Source: an uncultured Lachnospiraceae bacterium (lineage in GTDB: Bacteria > Bacillota > Clostridia > Lachnospirales > Lachnospiraceae). From it: a stretch of 64,000 bases of DNA. The notes beneath the pieces were generated by a model that was not told the origin of the DNA, did no database searches, and was given only the letters and a program-made list of their open reading frames with translations. Location of the stretch: the NCBI GenBank assembly GCA_947588675.1, contig CANPYY010000004.1:1-64000 (forward strand). The letters are read 5' to 3'. Shown here one piece after another: positions 30,396 through 41,818 of the stretch. The position numbers were made by a program, and so were the translations under genes. Each line of letters begins with the position of its first letter. Within the stretch, counting starts at the first letter, position 1.

Positions 30396-31454
30396 ATGAA
30401 ATTAAGCAAGAAGTTCAAAGCCATAGCTTCAATTGCTCTTGCAGTAGCGCTTGTTGTTCCTACTATTGCTGTTCCATCAGGAGCAAACGCTGCAAAGAAA
30501 ATCTCTTTTACAAAAAAGAAGATTACCGTTAATGTAGGAAAATCAAAGACTGTTAAAGTTAAGAACTGCAAGGCAAAAGCTAAGACTAAGTTTAGTTCCA
30601 GCAACAGTTCTATCGTTTCAGTCAAAAAGAAAAAAGGAAATACTGCAACGATAAAGGGTGTTAAAGCAGGTACTGCTACAGTAAAATGTACATTAAAGAA
30701 AAAGTCTGCAACAATTAAAGTTACAGTTAAAGCTGCAAGCTCAACCGGAACCGGAACTAGTACCAATACCGCAACAGGCAATAAGAGTGACAACAAGAGC
30801 GACAACAAAAATAGCAACAAGAATGATAACAAGGGCGACAACAAGAAGCCTTCACCTACAGCAAGGACATATCCTTCAGGATATGTTTACAAGCAGTCTT
30901 ACGATGTAACAAGATGGTATGAAGAAGGAACAAGCTCCAGAGGATATAAGCATAAGGGTTATAAAGATGTATTTGCTATCTGGATGGTTGGTTTCTTTGA
31001 TAACCAGTACGACTCAACAACAGAAGAATTAAATGATGGTTGGGGACCTGAACTGGATAACTACAGAGGAACACCGCTTACTGTAACAGGTGATTTTTCT
31101 TATGAAGGAACCAGTCAGAAGACAATCCTTCTCCAGCTCAACTACACGAAACCTAGTGATTATCCTATCGTTTGGAAATGGGAGGCAGGCGCTGACAAAG
31201 CTGCTAACAACTATGCAAAAGAGCTTAACATGACCGGAGTAAACGGTTCTCCTGCGCTCGCACCAAACACAACTGCTAAGCTTGACGCTACATTTACAAT
31301 TCCTAAGGACGCCGTAAACGGTGATAAGGATGATGAAACAGGAAGGCCATTTGGTATTTATCTGTACTTCCCAAGTAAACCGGGCGGAAAACTTGCATAC
31401 AGAAAGGATAACACATTCCACTTCAAGAACTTTGCAATCAAAGAGTCGAAATAA
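30396..31454 (+). CDS. Secreted protein: Lys-rich Big2-like domain, xDNK repeat linker and unknown C-terminal beta-rich domain
   Basis: RBS aaggagg; signal peptide; KKISFTKKKITVNVGKSKTVKVKNCKAKAKTKFSSSNSSIVSV repeat; NKSDNKSDNKNSNKNDNKGDNK linker. Confidence 0.8.
   Translation: MKLSKKFKAIASIALAVALVVPTIAVPSGANAAKKISFTKKKITVNVGKSKTVKVKNCKAKAKTKFSSSNSSIVSVKKKKGNTATIKGVKAGTATVKCTLKKKSATIKVTVKAASSTGTGTSTNTATGNKSDNKSDNKNSNKNDNKGDNKKPSPTARTYPSGYVYKQSYDVTRWYEEGTSSRGYKHKGYKDVFAIWMVGFFDNQYDSTTEELNDGWGPELDNYRGTPLTVTGDFSYEGTSQKTILLQLNYTKPSDYPIVWKWEAGADKAANNYAKELNMTGVNGSPALAPNTTAKLDATFTIPKDAVNGDKDDETGRPFGIYLYFPSKPGGKLAYRKDNTFHFKNFAIKESK
30780..30847 (+). repeat. Approx. 12-nt coding repeat encoding [S/N/G]-[D/S]-N-K tetrapeptides
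   Basis: aagagtgacaac aagagcgacaac aaaaatagcaac aagaatgataac aagggcgacaac. Confidence 0.7.
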
Positions 31455-31480
31455 TTGAATTGGTTTTAAAACTTTCAATC

Positions 31481-31520
31481 AATATGACGGAGTCGCATAT
31501 ATGGCTCCGTCATATTTTAT
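31481..31520 (+). terminator. Rho-independent terminator
   Basis: AATATGACGGAG...CTCCGTCATATTTTAT. Confidence 0.8.
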
Positions 31521-31544
31521 AGTTTCTATATATTGGAGGTCAGT

Positions 31545-32504
31545 ATGAAAATAGTATTTCTTGAAACAGATACACTTGGAACGGATGTTGACTTTTCGGC
31601 ATTCAATTCACTGGGCGAGGTCGTACTGTATAACCGCTCAGAGCCTGCCCTCAATCCCGAAAGGGTTCATGACGCAGACATTCTAGTTGTAAATAAGATT
31701 CCCATAGGCAAAGATTTATTGCAGGATGCAAAAAACATTAAATTTATTGCAGCTTCCGCAACAGGGACCAATAATATTGACTTTGAGTATACCAATACAC
31801 GCGGAATAAAAGTTGCAAATGCCCGCAACTACTCAACCGACTCCGTAGTACAGCATACATTTGCACTATTATTCTATCTATATGAGAAACTGCATTTTTA
31901 CGATACATTTGTTAAAAGCGGAGAATATTCCAAATACCCGCTGTTCTCATGCTTCGTTCCGTATTTCAACGAATTGTCCGGAAAAACTTTCGGAATTATC
32001 GGACTTGGCAAAATAGGAACAGCAGTCGCACGAATTGCGGCAGCCTTTGGATGCAGGGTAATATACTATTCCACAAGCGGAAATAATAATAATCCCGAAT
32101 TTACACGCTGCGAATATGATACGCTTCTTAAAGAATCTGATATAATATCAATACACTGTCCGCTTAATAAAAATACATTTAAGCTTATTGACAAAAGAGC
32201 TATAAGCCTTATGAAAAAAGACGCCATATTATTAAACCTTGCAAGGGGTCCCGTTATTGATGAAGACGCCCTGGCAACTGCTCTTATCGAGGAAAAAATA
32301 GGCGCCGCCGGTCTTGACGTACTTTGCAGCGAACCTGCGAGCGCAGATAATCCTCTGCTAAAAATACAAGACAGCACCAGGCTTATAATCACTCCACACA
32401 TGGCATGGGGTACAATTGAAGCCAGAAAGCGCTGTCTTGATGAAGTATATAAAAATATAGAAGCTTTCCTTAACGGTACAGACAGGAACATAGTTACTTC
32501 ATAA
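31545..32504 (+). CDS. D-2-hydroxyacid dehydrogenase family protein
   Basis: FGIIGLGKIGTAVARIAAAFGCRVIYYS; LLNLARGPVIDEDALATALIEEKIGAAGLDVLCSEP; ITPHMAW. Confidence 0.9.
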   Translation: MKIVFLETDTLGTDVDFSAFNSLGEVVLYNRSEPALNPERVHDADILVVNKIPIGKDLLQDAKNIKFIAASATGTNNIDFEYTNTRGIKVANARNYSTDSVVQHTFALLFYLYEKLHFYDTFVKSGEYSKYPLFSCFVPYFNELSGKTFGIIGLGKIGTAVARIAAAFGCRVIYYSTSGNNNNPEFTRCEYDTLLKESDIISIHCPLNKNTFKLIDKRAISLMKKDAILLNLARGPVIDEDALATALIEEKIGAAGLDVLCSEPASADNPLLKIQDSTRLIITPHMAWGTIEARKRCLDEVYKNIEAFLNGTDRNIVTS

Positions 32505-32521
32505 AATATAACTCATCTTAT

Positions 32522-34393
32522 TTATTTTTTCCATTTTATCTTTGATAATTTTACTGCGCATATCCTGTCCATTTTGTATGGGCAGGAACTTATATGCGCC
32601 GATTCAAACGACACATACAGATATTTATTTCTTATCGCTATTCCTTCCATCATCGGCGGCATCGTAAGCTTTCCGGTACATTTCTTACGTTTTACCTTGC
32701 CGGAGGATTTTTGCGACCAGTCAAGCTTATATCTCTCCATTCTTGAAATATAATATTTGCTGCCTGAAGATACCTGATTCGAGCGCGATATTATAACAGT
32801 CTTTTTATTTATAAATTCCACATCCTGGGTTCTGGACGGAATACCCATAACATATTTTTTGACAAGCGACGGCTGGACTGCTTTATTATATATTTTATAC
32901 CCATACATTTTTGCATTGGACGTTTCCTTGTGCTCTCCCACCCACAAAATATCATTATAATAAGATATAAACGACGCCTGGACTGCAACAGGATATTTGG
33001 CATAATAAGATACAAATACCGCATCCGTCCCTGAATTTGCCGCCTGCCATACCAGATTGTACGAAAAACAGCTTACCGCAGTACCGGTAGATACCCATAT
33101 ATTGTTTCCGTCATATGCGATTCCTCCAACATGATAACTGTCAGGAAGCACAAGAGTCGTTATATATTTACCGGTTTTACGTCCGATTACATATACAACG
33201 GAACATTCCTCGCCTTTACTGTCATAGGCGGAAATCAGCATATAATCACCCGCAAAACATACCGCCTGTAAAATCATATTATTACTCTCAAACCCATAAA
33301 CATTGGTGCTTTTTATACCCGGAACAATTACATTTTTATTAAACGTAATTTTACCTGCAAAATCTTTGTACTTTTTAAATAAGGCTGATTTTTTAAGCTT
33401 TTTATTATTCTTATATACCGCAGGTTCTATTGAAGTTCTGGAGGTTCCTGTAGTAGTTGCAGATACTTCGTTTGACGGCTGCGACATATATTCACTGCCA
33501 TTATAAGATTTATATTGTACAATTCTGAAATCATACGACATATACTGCGCCAGATTAAGCTGTATATATTCCGACGTATTTATATCGCTTATCCGCGAAA
33601 CTTCCTGATACATGCCATATATATCTTTTACATAAAGTATATATCCGCTTCCCGCGGCAGTTTTTGTAGTCCACCTGAACCTGACGCGGCCGTCGCCGCC
33701 TTTACACTGCGATATATACGGCGTGGTAGGGCAGGTTGCAGTTATTACCGAAGCCTGATTGCTGCTTATGGTTTTAATATCATTGACATATGCCGCAACC
33801 CTGTACGTATATCCGCATGCCGGCTGTACGGATGTATCTGTATATGAATTGGTTTTCGACGTTCCTATCTGTACTGCCGCCTCAGTTCCTTCAGTAACTC
33901 TGTATATAACATATTCTGCATCATCCGATACTTTATTCCAGTTAAGCACAACATCTACATCACTGGTTTTATCTGCAACAAGTCCCGTAACATCATCAGG
34001 CCTTGTCCCAAGAATGAGCATATCGGAAAAATTTCCGAATATCTTTTCTTTATTTTCATCATACTTATATGGCCTTACAAGAAAAGTATATTTCTTTCCC
34101 TGTTCGAGTTTCTCAAGCTTATATTCATTTTTTTCAGTTTCATCCAGCAAATCGTAACTGTTTGTCATGGTATTAAGCTGCCATATCTCATATTTATCCG
34201 CTTCTTCCACCTTATCCCATCCAAACGATACCATGCTTTCACTATAAGATATGCTATGTAAATTACTTACACGCACCTCCGAAAAGCCTGTCGAATCCGC
34301 ATATATATGAACCGGAAAAAGCGTAAACAGACATATTCCCAAAAAAACAATCAGAATTTTACAATATTTGCAAAATAAACGCATATTAATCAA
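32522..34393 (-). CDS. Secreted protein with fibronectin type III repeats and a C-terminal propeller-like domain
   Basis: Signal peptide; repeated VSFGWDKVEEADKYEIW / VVLNWNKVSDDAEYVIYRV / FnIII-like motifs; C-terminal GGIAYDGNNIWVSTG, YYNDILWVGEH. Confidence 0.75.
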   Translation of the reverse strand: MINMRLFCKYCKILIVFLGICLFTLFPVHIYADSTGFSEVRVSNLHSISYSESMVSFGWDKVEEADKYEIWQLNTMTNSYDLLDETEKNEYKLEKLEQGKKYTFLVRPYKYDENKEKIFGNFSDMLILGTRPDDVTGLVADKTSDVDVVLNWNKVSDDAEYVIYRVTEGTEAAVQIGTSKTNSYTDTSVQPACGYTYRVAAYVNDIKTISSNQASVITATCPTTPYISQCKGGDGRVRFRWTTKTAAGSGYILYVKDIYGMYQEVSRISDINTSEYIQLNLAQYMSYDFRIVQYKSYNGSEYMSQPSNEVSATTTGTSRTSIEPAVYKNNKKLKKSALFKKYKDFAGKITFNKNVIVPGIKSTNVYGFESNNMILQAVCFAGDYMLISAYDSKGEECSVVYVIGRKTGKYITTLVLPDSYHVGGIAYDGNNIWVSTGTAVSCFSYNLVWQAANSGTDAVFVSYYAKYPVAVQASFISYYNDILWVGEHKETSNAKMYGYKIYNKAVQPSLVKKYVMGIPSRTQDVEFINKKTVIISRSNQVSSGSKYYISRMERYKLDWSQKSSGKVKRKKCTGKLTMPPMMEGIAIRNKYLYVSFESAHISSCPYKMDRICAVKLSKIKWKK

Positions 34394-34549
34394 TCTCCTA
34401 TCTTCAGTATATTATTTACATCACATAACACATAATATAATTGTCAAATTATGTGTCATTCATATGGCTTTATGCTATTTAATTAAATTTTTGCCAGTTT
34501 TGTATATTTGTGTTATCATAAATGACAGCAAAGGAAAAAGGAGCACGAC

Positions 34550-35305
34550 ATGCAGGATAACCATATCAGAAAAATAGAAGAACTTTCAATGAACGCCTGG
34601 CCATCTTATAAAATAGAACTTTTTGACAAATGGCTTATAAGGTTTTCACATCAATATACATACAGAACCAATTGCGTAGAGCAGATAGGCGAATCTTCTA
34701 TACCTGTCTGTAAAAAAGTAAGCTATTGCGAACAGATATATTCTGATTATAATACTCCCTGCAATTTTAAAATAAGCCCTGTAGTCGCTCCGGATTTTGA
34801 CGATTTTTTGAAACTGCGGGGTTATGATATAAAACACATTACCAATGTAATGACAATGTCGCTTAAAGGATACAAACCCATAAAAGATAAAAATACTGAA
34901 GTAATTTTAAGCGATATTATTACAGATGACTGGATAACCGAACTTTTCACACTCAACCATACAACCAACCCGGTACATCTCCGAATAGTTCCGGGAATGT
35001 TTAAAGCCATACCTAAAAAAACTATTGTGGCTGCTGTTATAAAGGATGGAAAAATGGCTGCTTCCGGTCTTGGTATTCTTGACAGGGACGACCTTGGAAT
35101 ATATGCCATATATACATCCGAAAACCACCGTAGGCACGGATATGCTTACAGCATATGCAACGCTATAATTGAACGCGGAATATCAATGGGAGCAAATTAC
35201 TCATATCTCCAGGTTGTAAAGGATAACGGTTCCGCTGTTTCCCTGTACGAAAAACTTGGCTTTAAATATGACTATACTTACTGGTTCCGCTCCAAAATTG
35301 TATGA
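34550..35305 (+). CDS. GNAT family N-acetyltransferase
   Basis: GLGILDRDDLGIYAIYTSENHRRHGYAYSICNAIIERGISMGANYSYLQVVKDNGSAVSLYEKLGFKYDYTYWFR. Confidence 0.88.
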   Translation: MQDNHIRKIEELSMNAWPSYKIELFDKWLIRFSHQYTYRTNCVEQIGESSIPVCKKVSYCEQIYSDYNTPCNFKISPVVAPDFDDFLKLRGYDIKHITNVMTMSLKGYKPIKDKNTEVILSDIITDDWITELFTLNHTTNPVHLRIVPGMFKAIPKKTIVAAVIKDGKMAASGLGILDRDDLGIYAIYTSENHRRHGYAYSICNAIIERGISMGANYSYLQVVKDNGSAVSLYEKLGFKYDYTYWFRSKIV

Positions 35306-35319
35306 AAGGATTATTTATA

Positions 35320-35994
35320 ATGAAGAAAAAACCGAATTTTATTATAGTTATAATCGCAATAATCATATCTATAACGCAGCCCGCAAATATATATGCGTCA
35401 TCTGTTTCTGATAAAAATATATTCAGTAACGACAAATATTCAATTTTCGTACCCGATACATTTTCCGTTGATTCCGAAACAGTTGCCAATTATACTTCAC
35501 TGTATAAAGATAATATAACAATAGGAATAAGCACACACAATAATACGGACTATGAGGATGCGGCAAAATATACCGAATCACAGATTGCAGATATTGCAAA
35601 TGATACTCTGGATTCACTTAAAGCACAGAGCGAAGCGGAAATAAAAATAACCAGACACGAAATTGTTTCTTTTTCTAAAAATATTTATCCCTCGGTACAT
35701 ATCATATACGAAGGGACAATGGAAAACGGCGACCCGGTATACATGGAAGAATATATTGTAACTACGGTAAATTATAAATATACAATCGTTCTTTATGCAG
35801 GGACGGCCGAGGATATTAATAATGACGACGTAACATCGGTAATGGACAGCTTTACCGTATTGGACGACCTGATAACGCATACTGAACCGGCAGATACCGG
35901 TTCAGTATTTACAGTGTTTATCATCTCAGGTATTATCGTAATTACTTTATTAATAATCACACTGTTTATAATAATTAAATACAAAAAACGTTAG
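35320..35994 (+). CDS. Exported membrane-anchored protein of unknown function
   Basis: Signal peptide, extracellular domain and C-terminal TM; RBS gaaagga; adjacent to GNAT gene. Confidence 0.6.
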   Translation: MKKKPNFIIVIIAIIISITQPANIYASSVSDKNIFSNDKYSIFVPDTFSVDSETVANYTSLYKDNITIGISTHNNTDYEDAAKYTESQIADIANDTLDSLKAQSEAEIKITRHEIVSFSKNIYPSVHIIYEGTMENGDPVYMEEYIVTTVNYKYTIVLYAGTAEDINNDDVTSVMDSFTVLDDLITHTEPADTGSVFTVFIISGIIVITLLIITLFIIIKYKKR

Positions 35995-36662
35995 TCTATT
36001 ATTTTAATAGTATTTATGACAGGCTGATTTTCCGGCGCAACACTGCCGTTATTATCAGTAACTACGGCTTCTTCGCATATTTTATCAACTATGTCCATTC
36101 CTTCTGTAACATGTCCAAAGGCAGCATAATCGCCATCAAGATATGTTCCGTCCTGATGCATAATAAAGAACTGCGAAGACGCGCTGTCGTAATCGTTTGC
36201 GCGCGCCATGGATATTACTCCACGCACATGGCTTATATTATTCTCTACGCCGTTATTTTTAAATTCTCCTTTAATATTGGCGCATTCACCGCCATCTCCG
36301 CCTTGCATCATAAATCCTTTTATTATCCTGTGGAAAGTAAGTCCGTCATAGAAACCTTCATTGGCAAGTTTCATAAAATTTTCAACCGATATAGGCGCTT
36401 CGCTTGCATCGAGCTCTACGGATATTACGCCATAATCTTTAATATCAATCTGCGCATGATGCAACTCTTTCGCAGCCGTATCGCCTGTTTCTGAATTGCC
36501 TGTTTCTGAATCACCGGTTTTCTCCTCAGTATCAGGAGCAGCGGTTTCCGTACTGCCGGCATCTGTTTCCGGGCTGTTATCCTTCTTTGTACATCCTGAT
36601 AACATCACTGCCGCCAGAAGTACAGATAATAAAAAAACTCCTACTTTTTTCATGTTTTTCAT
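35991..36662 (-). CDS. Cyclophilin-type peptidyl-prolyl cis-trans isomerase lipoprotein
   Basis: Lipobox MLSGC; FHRIIKGFMMQGGDGG; GVISMARANDYDSASSQFFIMHQD; AAFGHVTEGMDIVDKI. Confidence 0.93.
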   Translation of the reverse strand: MKNMKKVGVFLLSVLLAAVMLSGCTKKDNSPETDAGSTETAAPDTEEKTGDSETGNSETGDTAAKELHHAQIDIKDYGVISVELDASEAPISVENFMKLANEGFYDGLTFHRIIKGFMMQGGDGGECANIKGEFKNNGVENNISHVRGVISMARANDYDSASSQFFIMHQDGTYLDGDYAAFGHVTEGMDIVDKICEEAVVTDNNGSVAPENQPVINTIKIID

Positions 36663-36809
36663 CTCCTATAATAACATTATAATGCCAAGTATAGCATATA
36701 TTTCACTAATAATAAACGTTTTATATTATAAATATTTTAAAAACCCCTTGCCTTTTACCGATACTTTTGATATGTTCATTATTAGAATGATTATAAGGGA
36801 GGCAGTTTT

Positions 36810-37112
36810 ATGCAGGAATATGAATTTGAGGACGACGAAACTTTAACAGTAGTTCTTACTCTTGAAGACAATACCGAGCTTGAATGCGACGTTATTTTGA
36901 TATTTGAATTAGAAGGACAGGATTATGTTGCGCTTTATCCAAGCTCCGGCGAGCCTGATGAGATATATCTGTTCAGATGCACATATAACGGCGGTGAAGA
37001 CCTCGAAATTGAGGATATTGAAGATGAAGCCGAATACGACAGCGTGGCCGAGGCTTTTGACCAGATTATGGAAGAAGATGAATGGAACGAACTTCTTGGA
37101 TATGACGACTAA
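36810..37112 (+). CDS. DUF1292 family protein
   Basis: LEDNTELECDVILIFELEGQDYVALYPSSGEPDEIYLFRC. Confidence 0.85.
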   Translation: MQEYEFEDDETLTVVLTLEDNTELECDVILIFELEGQDYVALYPSSGEPDEIYLFRCTYNGGEDLEIEDIEDEAEYDSVAEAFDQIMEEDEWNELLGYDD

Positions 37113-38923
37113 TTTTTCATAAGCTCGCTTATAAATCTTGACGGCTGCAAATCATGGTTGTACCTGTTTTTTGCAAAAAACAGGTGCAGCTTTTCTTTTG
37201 CACGCGTCATGCCGACATATAAAAGCCTTCTTTCCTCCTCTATACCTTCTGCAGATACAATCATTTTGTGCGGAATTATATCCTCATTTACTTCCGCAAT
37301 TATAACCTTATCATATTCAAGCCCCTTTGAGCCGTGCAATGTCATAAGCGCAACCGCTTTGTCTGACGAATAACTGCTGTTTTTCAACTTTTCTGCATAT
37401 TCCTCCGTACTGGCAAGCCAGTCACTGCAACTGTCATATTCTTCCGCCATATTGCACAATTTTTCATATATCTCATTAAGGTTAGCGGAATCTATTCCTT
37501 TATATTCTGCATACTCATTAAGATAATCGCCGTATCCTATTACCTTTTGTATATATCTTACAGCCTGTTTTGGTTTAAGCTTCGATAAAACTTTCATATC
37601 CGCTTTCATATGGTATATTCTGTCGGCTACCCATGGTTTATCATCATATACTGCCGCTATTTCATCATAATCAACCTTAGACGGACTTACGCTATCTCTT
37701 GACAGATACCTTTTCGGCTTATTCATTATCCGCAGAAAGTCACTGCCGTTTCCCCAGCCGTACGCCAGTTTTATATATGAAAATATATCGTATGCAATCC
37801 AGTGTTCATATATATTCGGTATACTGTCTTTAAGGCATATAGGTATATTATATTCCATAAATTTATTAACAATCGGCTGCATCTGCATATTGGTTCTGTA
37901 AAGAACGGCTATTTCATTATATTTTACTCCCTCTTTCAGATACTTCATAACAAGTTTTACGATAGCCTCGTTTTCTTCCGCAGTATTTTTAAAACATCTG
38001 ATATCAACAGCGCTTCCGCGCGGCTTAGCTGTTTTTATCCTCTTAGTATATCTTACCCTGTTATTATTTATAAGTTTAAGCGACATATCCGAAATATTTT
38101 TACTGCATCTGTAATTAATATCAAGCGTTATAATATCTGCTTTTGTATAATTTTTGGCAAAGTCCAGCATAATATTCGGGTCAGAACCCCGAAAGCCATA
38201 TATAGACTGGTCGTCATCTCCAACCGCAAAAAGATTATTTTCCGGAAGCGCAAGCATTTTAATAATCCGGTATTGTAAAAGATTAATATCCTGAAATTCA
38301 TCAATAAGTATATATGTAAATCTCTCCTGCCACCTTGCCAGTATATCTTTTCTTGCCGAAAAAAGCTCGCCGGTATACAACATCATATCATCAAAGTCCA
38401 ACAATCTCTTTCTTTTAAGATATTTGTCATATTCATTATAAATATACCTAAATTCTTCGGCAGGATATTTTAAGGCATAATAACTGTCTATATCATAACC
38501 TTTGGATTTTACAAGACTTATTTCGCCGATAATATCTTTTAATATATCTGAATTGTCATCCGGGATTGTTCCCGCTTTACCGGCGGCCGATGCGATAACT
38601 CTGCGTTTATCTTCTTCTTTAATAATATCAGATGCTTTAAATCCATAAGCATTTTTTAGAACAGAAAAGAAAATACTATGAAATGTACCAAATAAAACTC
38701 CTTTTTTCCCACCGGATTCAACATACCTTTGTTTCATTTCCTCTGCCGTCGCCCTTGTAAATGTGACGACAAGAATATTATCCGGATTTACATTACATTC
38801 TTCTATAAGGAATTTTACGCGTCCCGTGATAACCCTTGTTTTTCCGGAACCCGGTCCCGCCAATACCAGCATGGGGCCGGTAACATGGCGGACGGCTCTG
38901 TTTTGCGCATCATTAAACTGCAT
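37109..38923 (-). CDS. UvrD/PcrA-like ATP-dependent DNA helicase
   Basis: [81 protein letters not shown]. Confidence 0.93.
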   Translation of the reverse strand: MQFNDAQNRAVRHVTGPMLVLAGPGSGKTRVITGRVKFLIEECNVNPDNILVVTFTRATAEEMKQRYVESGGKKGVLFGTFHSIFFSVLKNAYGFKASDIIKEEDKRRVIASAAGKAGTIPDDNSDILKDIIGEISLVKSKGYDIDSYYALKYPAEEFRYIYNEYDKYLKRKRLLDFDDMMLYTGELFSARKDILARWQERFTYILIDEFQDINLLQYRIIKMLALPENNLFAVGDDDQSIYGFRGSDPNIMLDFAKNYTKADIITLDINYRCSKNISDMSLKLINNNRVRYTKRIKTAKPRGSAVDIRCFKNTAEENEAIVKLVMKYLKEGVKYNEIAVLYRTNMQMQPIVNKFMEYNIPICLKDSIPNIYEHWIAYDIFSYIKLAYGWGNGSDFLRIMNKPKRYLSRDSVSPSKVDYDEIAAVYDDKPWVADRIYHMKADMKVLSKLKPKQAVRYIQKVIGYGDYLNEYAEYKGIDSANLNEIYEKLCNMAEEYDSCSDWLASTEEYAEKLKNSSYSSDKAVALMTLHGSKGLEYDKVIIAEVNEDIIPHKMIVSAEGIEEERRLLYVGMTRAKEKLHLFFAKNRYNHDLQPSRFISELMKN

Positions 38924-40388
38924 TAATACTCTCCTCAAGCATACGTATACCTGTACAAATTCTACTCAGGGATTCCTCTTTTCCGAGAATCTCCATAATC
39001 TCATAAGCGCCTCCCGGCGTCATCTGTTTACCTGATACAGCGGTTCTTAAAGGCCATAGCGCCTGACCGTTTTTAATTCCTTTTTCCTGCACGTACTTCA
39101 TTGCAACATCAGAGATTCCATCAATTGAAAATGTTTCAAGTTTTTCAAGCAAAGGCAGCAAATCCCTGAGCGCCTGCAACGAATTTTCTGAATTGGTTTT
39201 CATCTTTTTATGCGTATACATCGACACATCATAATCACACAGCTTTTCAAAGAAATCAACCTTTTCAGGTATATCCGGAAACACTTCTATACGGCTTTTG
39301 CATAAATCCGCAATCTTCCTAATATCCAAATCTTTTCTCTTAACAACCTTCTCTACCTGCTCCAACGCATGCGCATAATAACTTTCATCATCAAGAGCCT
39401 TGATATATTCACCGTTCATCCATTTAAGCTTCTGTATATCAAATACTGCCGGCGACTTGCTGATTCTTGTATAATCAAATACTTCAATAAGTTCATCAAG
39501 AGAATATATTTCCCTGTCTTCCGCAGGACTCCAACCCAGCAGCGCAACATAATTGACAATAGCTTCCGGTAAAAATCCAAGTTCAATAAGGTCTTCAAAA
39601 GAAGCATCTCCCCTTCTCTTGGAAAGTTTTTTATGCTCCTCGTCTGTAATGACAGGGCAATGAATATATACCGGCACTTCCCAGCCAAACGCTTCATACA
39701 GGCGATTATATTTAGGCGCTGACGAAAGGTACTCGTTTCCGCGCACCACATGAGTTATTTTCATCAAATGATCATCTACCACATTGGCAAAATTATACGT
39801 TGGGTAGCCATCTGATTTTATCAGTATCATATCATCAAGTTCTGCATTGTCCACAGATATATCTCCATATATTATATCTGAAAAAACAGTCGTACCTGAT
39901 TCAGGATTATTCTGCCTTATTACATATGGTTCACCTGCTGCAAGCCTTTTTTCGACCTCCTCTTTTGAAAGTCCCAGACAATGTTTATCATATTTGGCTG
40001 TTTCCTTGCCGTGTTCATTTACAGAATCTGCACGCAGCTTATCAAGCCTTTCTTTTGTACAAAAGCAATAATAAGCTTCGCCTTTCTCAACAAGCATTTT
40101 TGCATAATCAAGATATAACCCCGATTTTACGCGTTCGCTCTGTACATACGGACCATATCCTCCATCTTTTCCCGGTCCTTCATCATAAACCAGTCCTGCC
40201 ATCGCCATAGTATTGTTAATCACATCTATTGCGCCTTCAACATATCTTTCCGTATCGGTATCCTCTATCCTGAACAGGAAATCTCCGCCTTCATGTTTCG
40301 CAATAAGGAACTCATACAATGCAGTCCTTAAATTTCCCACGTGCATTTTACCTGTAGGGCTTGGCGCATACCTGGTTCGTATCTTCAT
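38913..40388 (-). CDS. gltX: Glutamate--tRNA ligase
   Basis: [26 protein letters not shown] (HIGH) and [12 protein letters not shown] (KMSKS-like). Confidence 0.95.
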   Translation of the reverse strand: MKIRTRYAPSPTGKMHVGNLRTALYEFLIAKHEGGDFLFRIEDTDTERYVEGAIDVINNTMAMAGLVYDEGPGKDGGYGPYVQSERVKSGLYLDYAKMLVEKGEAYYCFCTKERLDKLRADSVNEHGKETAKYDKHCLGLSKEEVEKRLAAGEPYVIRQNNPESGTTVFSDIIYGDISVDNAELDDMILIKSDGYPTYNFANVVDDHLMKITHVVRGNEYLSSAPKYNRLYEAFGWEVPVYIHCPVITDEEHKKLSKRRGDASFEDLIELGFLPEAIVNYVALLGWSPAEDREIYSLDELIEVFDYTRISKSPAVFDIQKLKWMNGEYIKALDDESYYAHALEQVEKVVKRKDLDIRKIADLCKSRIEVFPDIPEKVDFFEKLCDYDVSMYTHKKMKTNSENSLQALRDLLPLLEKLETFSIDGISDVAMKYVQEKGIKNGQALWPLRTAVSGKQMTPGGAYEIMEILGKEESLSRICTGIRMLEESINAV

Positions 40389-40416
40389 AAAATCTCTCCT
40401 TTTCAATAAAACTTAT

Positions 40417-41658
40417 TTATTCTTTTGTTGCAGCGTCACATATTGCAAAATAGCATGGTTTTGCTTTCATATTTTCATCAAATAAAAGCGGATAACTTGT
40501 TTCGTTTTTATTTGCGGTAAGCCATGTTGTAGCGTCGCTTAATCCCCAGAAAGTTACGCTGGTAATATTTGCATTTCCTTCATCTTTCATATCCACAAGC
40601 ATTTTAAACAAATCTCCGTAAATCTCAGCCTGCGTAGCTAATCCTCCCTCAGAATCATCAGGGTTATGCAGGTCAAGCTCCGTAAGCTGAATTTCTATAC
40701 CCGGTATCTGCGCATATTTAAATAACGCGCCTTTAATATCTCCGATTGATATATATTTCATATCATGATGCGACTGCATACCTACTCCGTCAAGCAGCCC
40801 TTTTTCGGCAAGAGTAGCCGCAGCGGCATATATACTGTCTCTTTTTGCAGGTATTGTAGCGTTATAATCATTGAGGAAAAGTTTAACATCTTCGTCCGCA
40901 TATTTCCTTGCAAATTCAAATGCCTTTTCAACATATTCCTCACCGATTATCTCATACCACGGACTGTCAAGCCTGTAACCGCCTTCCTCGTCATCGCTGA
41001 AAGCCTCGTTGACTACATCCCACGCATATATTACGCCCGGATGATTTTCCTGACAGTAAGTAATTACTTTTTCAATATAGGATTCCATCCTTTTAAGCAT
41101 TGTCTTTTTATTTACATATCCTTTATCTTCATCATAATCTTTACAGAAAAGCCATTTCGGAGTCTGGCTGTGCCATACAAGCGTATGTCCTCTCATTTTC
41201 AGTCCCGCATCTTCCGCCATGGTCATTATACGATTTAACGTATCAACTTTAATCTGCGGCATACCATCTTCTGCCGCTATTGTCGCATCATAATCGAGAA
41301 GATAATCCGGTTTCATTTCATTCTCACACGTAAAGCTTGAAAAATCCTTTGTAATAGCAGCCATCGTTTCTTTATCCTGAAGCTGCCAGCTATTTGCTGC
41401 AACTCCAATCATAAATCTGTCTGCATATATATCTTTAAGGCTTAAATCTTCAGCGCTCCTGTTACTGTAATCAGATTCATCCGTACTATCCGGAGCATCG
41501 GTTACATCTGCTTCTTCACTGCCTGTATCAGCCGGCGCCGCCGTTTCCACTGCATTTGTATCCTCAGTTTTTTTCTTACTGCATCCCGCAAAAACAAATG
41601 ATATCATAAGTATGCCTGCAATACATAACGTCATTGCTTTTTTCATTTTCAAACTCAT
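40417..41658 (-). CDS. Endo-1,4-beta-xylanase, GH10 family lipoprotein
   Basis: Lipobox FAGC; MRGHTLVWHSQTPKW; YAWDVVNEAFSDD; EIQLTELDLHNPDD. Confidence 0.93.
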   Translation of the reverse strand: MSLKMKKAMTLCIAGILMISFVFAGCSKKKTEDTNAVETAAPADTGSEEADVTDAPDSTDESDYSNRSAEDLSLKDIYADRFMIGVAANSWQLQDKETMAAITKDFSSFTCENEMKPDYLLDYDATIAAEDGMPQIKVDTLNRIMTMAEDAGLKMRGHTLVWHSQTPKWLFCKDYDEDKGYVNKKTMLKRMESYIEKVITYCQENHPGVIYAWDVVNEAFSDDEEGGYRLDSPWYEIIGEEYVEKAFEFARKYADEDVKLFLNDYNATIPAKRDSIYAAAATLAEKGLLDGVGMQSHHDMKYISIGDIKGALFKYAQIPGIEIQLTELDLHNPDDSEGGLATQAEIYGDLFKMLVDMKDEGNANITSVTFWGLSDATTWLTANKNETSYPLLFDENMKAKPCYFAICDAATKE

Positions 41659-41818
41659 ATTTACCTTTCCCCTTTATATTTTATTTTAATTCATTACAAC
41701 TACCTAATAATATAACTTACATATCGATTTGTGGCAATAGATTTTACATTAAAATATTGACATATTTACCGAAAAATGTTACTACAGATATATATTATTT
41801 ATTAGGAGGTATCTATTT

